Of a stretch of 64,000 nt of DNA, positions 61,665 through 64,000 are shown in pieces. Under the pieces are notes generated by a model. That model was not told the DNA's origin, made no database searches, and worked only from the letters and a program-made list of their open reading frames with translations. This DNA comes from Eukaryota sp. TZLM1-RC (taxonomy: Eukaryota > Metamonada: BaSk clade): NCBI GenBank assembly GCA_040285825.1, contig JAUPSS010000011.1, positions 817,658 through 881,657 on the forward strand, given 5' to 3'. How positions within the stretch are numbered: the stretch's first letter is position 1; each line of letters starts with the position of its first letter. The position numbers and the translations under genes were made by a program.

Positions 61665-64000
61665 ATTTTTTTTTAAAATTTAATTTTATTCTAAACCTAT
61701 TAATCAACATCTAAAAAATCCATCTCTCCCAAAACAAAAACACTAGATGCAACTCTCTCATAGTGAGATCCAAGAGAAAGCAAAGCATCAGAAACCATCT
61801 TCAACATTCCCTTAAAAATAGAAAACACAATTCTATTTTGCCAAAACAATCTGTTGAAATTTCTGCCAGTTCTTCTCTTTACAATCATTTCAAAATCATC
61901 CAAAAAAACGTAAAGCAGTTGGTGCAAGTGAACCAAAAAGGGAAAATACAAATGGATACAAATTGTATTTTGCATGCTGTAGACTGGCCAATTTGGACAA
62001 AGGTTCATTGTATTTTTGAATTTAAAATTTTCAGCATTTGAAAGGGGATTATGAATTTCAGAATTAACAAGCCTTTCATTTGAGGCATTACAAGGATCAA
62101 CAGACATTACATCCAATAAAATGAAGCTTCCATCTAATCCAGGTAATATGACATCACCTCTATTATTCTTATGAAAATCATTTTCAGCATCAAACAGATT
62201 TGACAACAAAGGTTCCAAGAAGGATTCAATTCTATGAGATTTACACATACAATATAACTGGTCTCTCACAGCATCATGAACCTTGCTTCTAAAAGTAATA
62301 AAATGTTTACAATTTAACAAATGAGTAGTTGTAATTTCTCGAGAACATTTACAAATTAAATTATGAGGTAAATTATCAGGCCAGATAAAGGAACGAAATC
62401 TCATATTCAGAGTCCAAGCAGAATCGGATAAGAGAGTACCATAAACTTGTGGAATTGTTGTTACTAAGGCAGAAGAAGTACTGTCACACATATCTTGTAA
62501 AAGATTTGCAAAAGCGGGATTCTTTTTCTTGGCCAAGCCAAGTCTAACATCAAAATCCAAGCTTTCAAAAATCTTTGACAATTTTGTTGAAGCTTTTTAC
62601 AGCAAAACTGTAAATTAAATAGAGATCGGTTTGGAATTTCTTGAATTGATTGAGGAAAACATTTGGTCCAAATTTGTGGCGGTAATTTTTCAAGTTCACA
62701 AGATAACTCATACAAATAGGGACTACAATTGGGGACTAACAGATGAGAATCATCAGGAAATCTACGAGAAAATTCATAAATAAAATTTTTGCCACCACCC
62801 AAGAATGCTGATTGACACAAAATTGAAGATTTAGTAAAACCAATACCACCCAAATTTGCTGAAGAAAATAAATGGCTTTTCAACATTCCTGGTTCTACAT
62901 CCAATAAATCAGCAAAAAATTCTGTTCTCAATGAATTAAAAGAACGACAAAAATCTAATGCTATGGAAGGAGCACAAGATCTCAAAATGTGGGTTATTCT
63001 CCCAGTGTAGCAAATTTTAAGCATGAAAAATTTAATATGCTTTTCTATATCTAAAGAAGAAATTGAATCAAGTTCAATTTTCATTTTTTCCAAAATACCT
63101 TGCAATTCATTCTGAATTTGAGGCACATTTCCTAACCAACAACCAAGGAACTTAAAAGCATCACTACTATAATTAGTAAAAGGGACAATAGAATCGTTTA
63201 TCACGAGGTCTTGAGCAGAAGAGCCAATCAGAAGGCATTTGCTGGCATTAAGATGAAGCCCAATATTTTCATATGAATCGGCAATTTCTTGAGCAACCAA
63301 TTCTAGTAAATCAAATGAACCAATCAAGGATATATCATCCATATAAGCAACTATTTTTATAGAAGGGTATTTTTGCTTAATGATATTTAAAGTTTTGTGA
63401 ATAGCTAAACAAAACAATAATGGGCCTAAAGGATCTCCCTGCTTCACTCCAGAAGATGATTTAAGACCAAATGAATTAAAAATTAAATCTGATTCTTTCC
63501 CATAAAAATGGTAGAAAAAAACTCGATAGCTCAGGAAAATCAGATTTAATAACTTCAAAAATTGCTTCTCGCTTTACAGAATTAAAAGCATTTTTAAAGT
63601 CGAGATTAAAAATAAAATTATTTTCCTCTGCATTAAAAAAGGTATCAGAGGCAATAGCAGCAACAGAAGCACCATCAATTGTTTTGATTCCAAATTGATG
63701 AGGATTCAAAAATGTATAAGCTTTGTCTTTGACACGATCGAAGACAATTGATGCTAGCAAACGAGAAAGAGATTCACCAACAGCAATTGGGCGTATTCCA
63801 TCAGGTTTGATTCCGTTTCCAGGCTTTACTAAAGCAATCAGACGTGCTGCGAGTAATTCAAATGGAGGATTAATTTTCAAAACAATCAATTGTTGAAAAT
63901 AGTGGGCTAGATCATCAGCAATTTCGGGAGCACTGCAACACGCTATTTTTAAGAGATCAAAAGAAATTCCAGATGGGGCTGCTGCTTTCCCCTTTGGCAA
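61665..64000 (-). mobile_element. LINE-A, extends past the window end
   Basis: Minus-strand LINE-A with poly(A) tail at the left (61665-61690). Frames 61700-62581, 62464-63558 and 63476-64000 overlap one another; breaks near 62580, 63530 and within 61905-62020 are single-base homopolymer differences. It has KGKAAAPSGISFDLL, GIRPIAVGESLSRLL, SSGVKQGDPLGP, AYMDD, knuckle and endonuclease. The N-terminal zinc motifs lie outside the window. Confidence 0.87.

Overview
This is a transposon-rich stretch of an AT-rich eukaryotic nuclear genome. The single confident host ortholog is a DNAAF1/LRRC50-type dynein assembly factor at 21151-22059, so the organism builds motile cilia or flagella. Host genes look short and mostly single-exon and use the standard code. 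I cannot place the organism more precisely; a flagellated protist or early-diverging fungus/holozoan would fit.

Most of the window is mobile DNA. I use my own labels. LTR-1 to LTR-4 are Ty3/gypsy-type LTR retrotransposons. LINE-A to LINE-F are six related non-LTR retrotransposon families with reverse transcriptase, a C-x-C-x(7-9)-H-x4-C zinc knuckle and a restriction-like endonuclease (R-x-D ... D-V) at the C-terminus.

Layout: 1-8640, LTR-1 (644-7869, 154-bp LTRs, 4-bp target duplication) sits inside an older minus-strand Ty3 element (LTR-2). 8671-11638, a ~0.85-kb direct duplication flanks LINE-A/LINE-B 3' fragments. 11908-14118, a small secreted cysteine-rich gene has a LINE-B insertion just upstream of its start. 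14450-21000, LINE-E, LINE-A (carrying a LINE-B) and a nearly full-length LINE-A. 21151-24106, DNAAF1, a small coiled-coil ORF and a broken Fanzor/TnpB-like nuclease. 24730-26411, AT-rich sequence, a microsatellite-bearing insertion and LINE-C. 26798-28105, a 435-residue acidic protein flanked by inverted LINE-C ends. 28486-31181, an unknown ORF split by LINE-B and LINE-D, whose frame is restored when both insertions and one copy of each target duplication are removed. 31254-41340, LINE-B/D copies, Tc1/mariner and hAT remnants, two unidentified decayed ORFs and a 375-bp hAT-type MITE with 18-bp inverted ends. 41357-46965, an hAT transposon interrupted by LTR-3 (94-bp LTRs, perfect 5-bp duplication TGCTC). 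47090-49770, LTR-4 and a Mutator-like transposase remnant. 49901-64000, dense LINE patchwork, including one LINE-E copy (56970-61573) that carries four separate LINE insertions.

The LINEs make duplications of about 8-14 bp. Four LINE-B insertions share the target TTC|AATT, which resembles the 3' end of LINE-B itself. Many ORF breaks are one-base changes in homopolymers, so some may be assembly errors rather than real decay. No rRNA, tRNA, CRISPR array or prokaryotic-type operon was seen.
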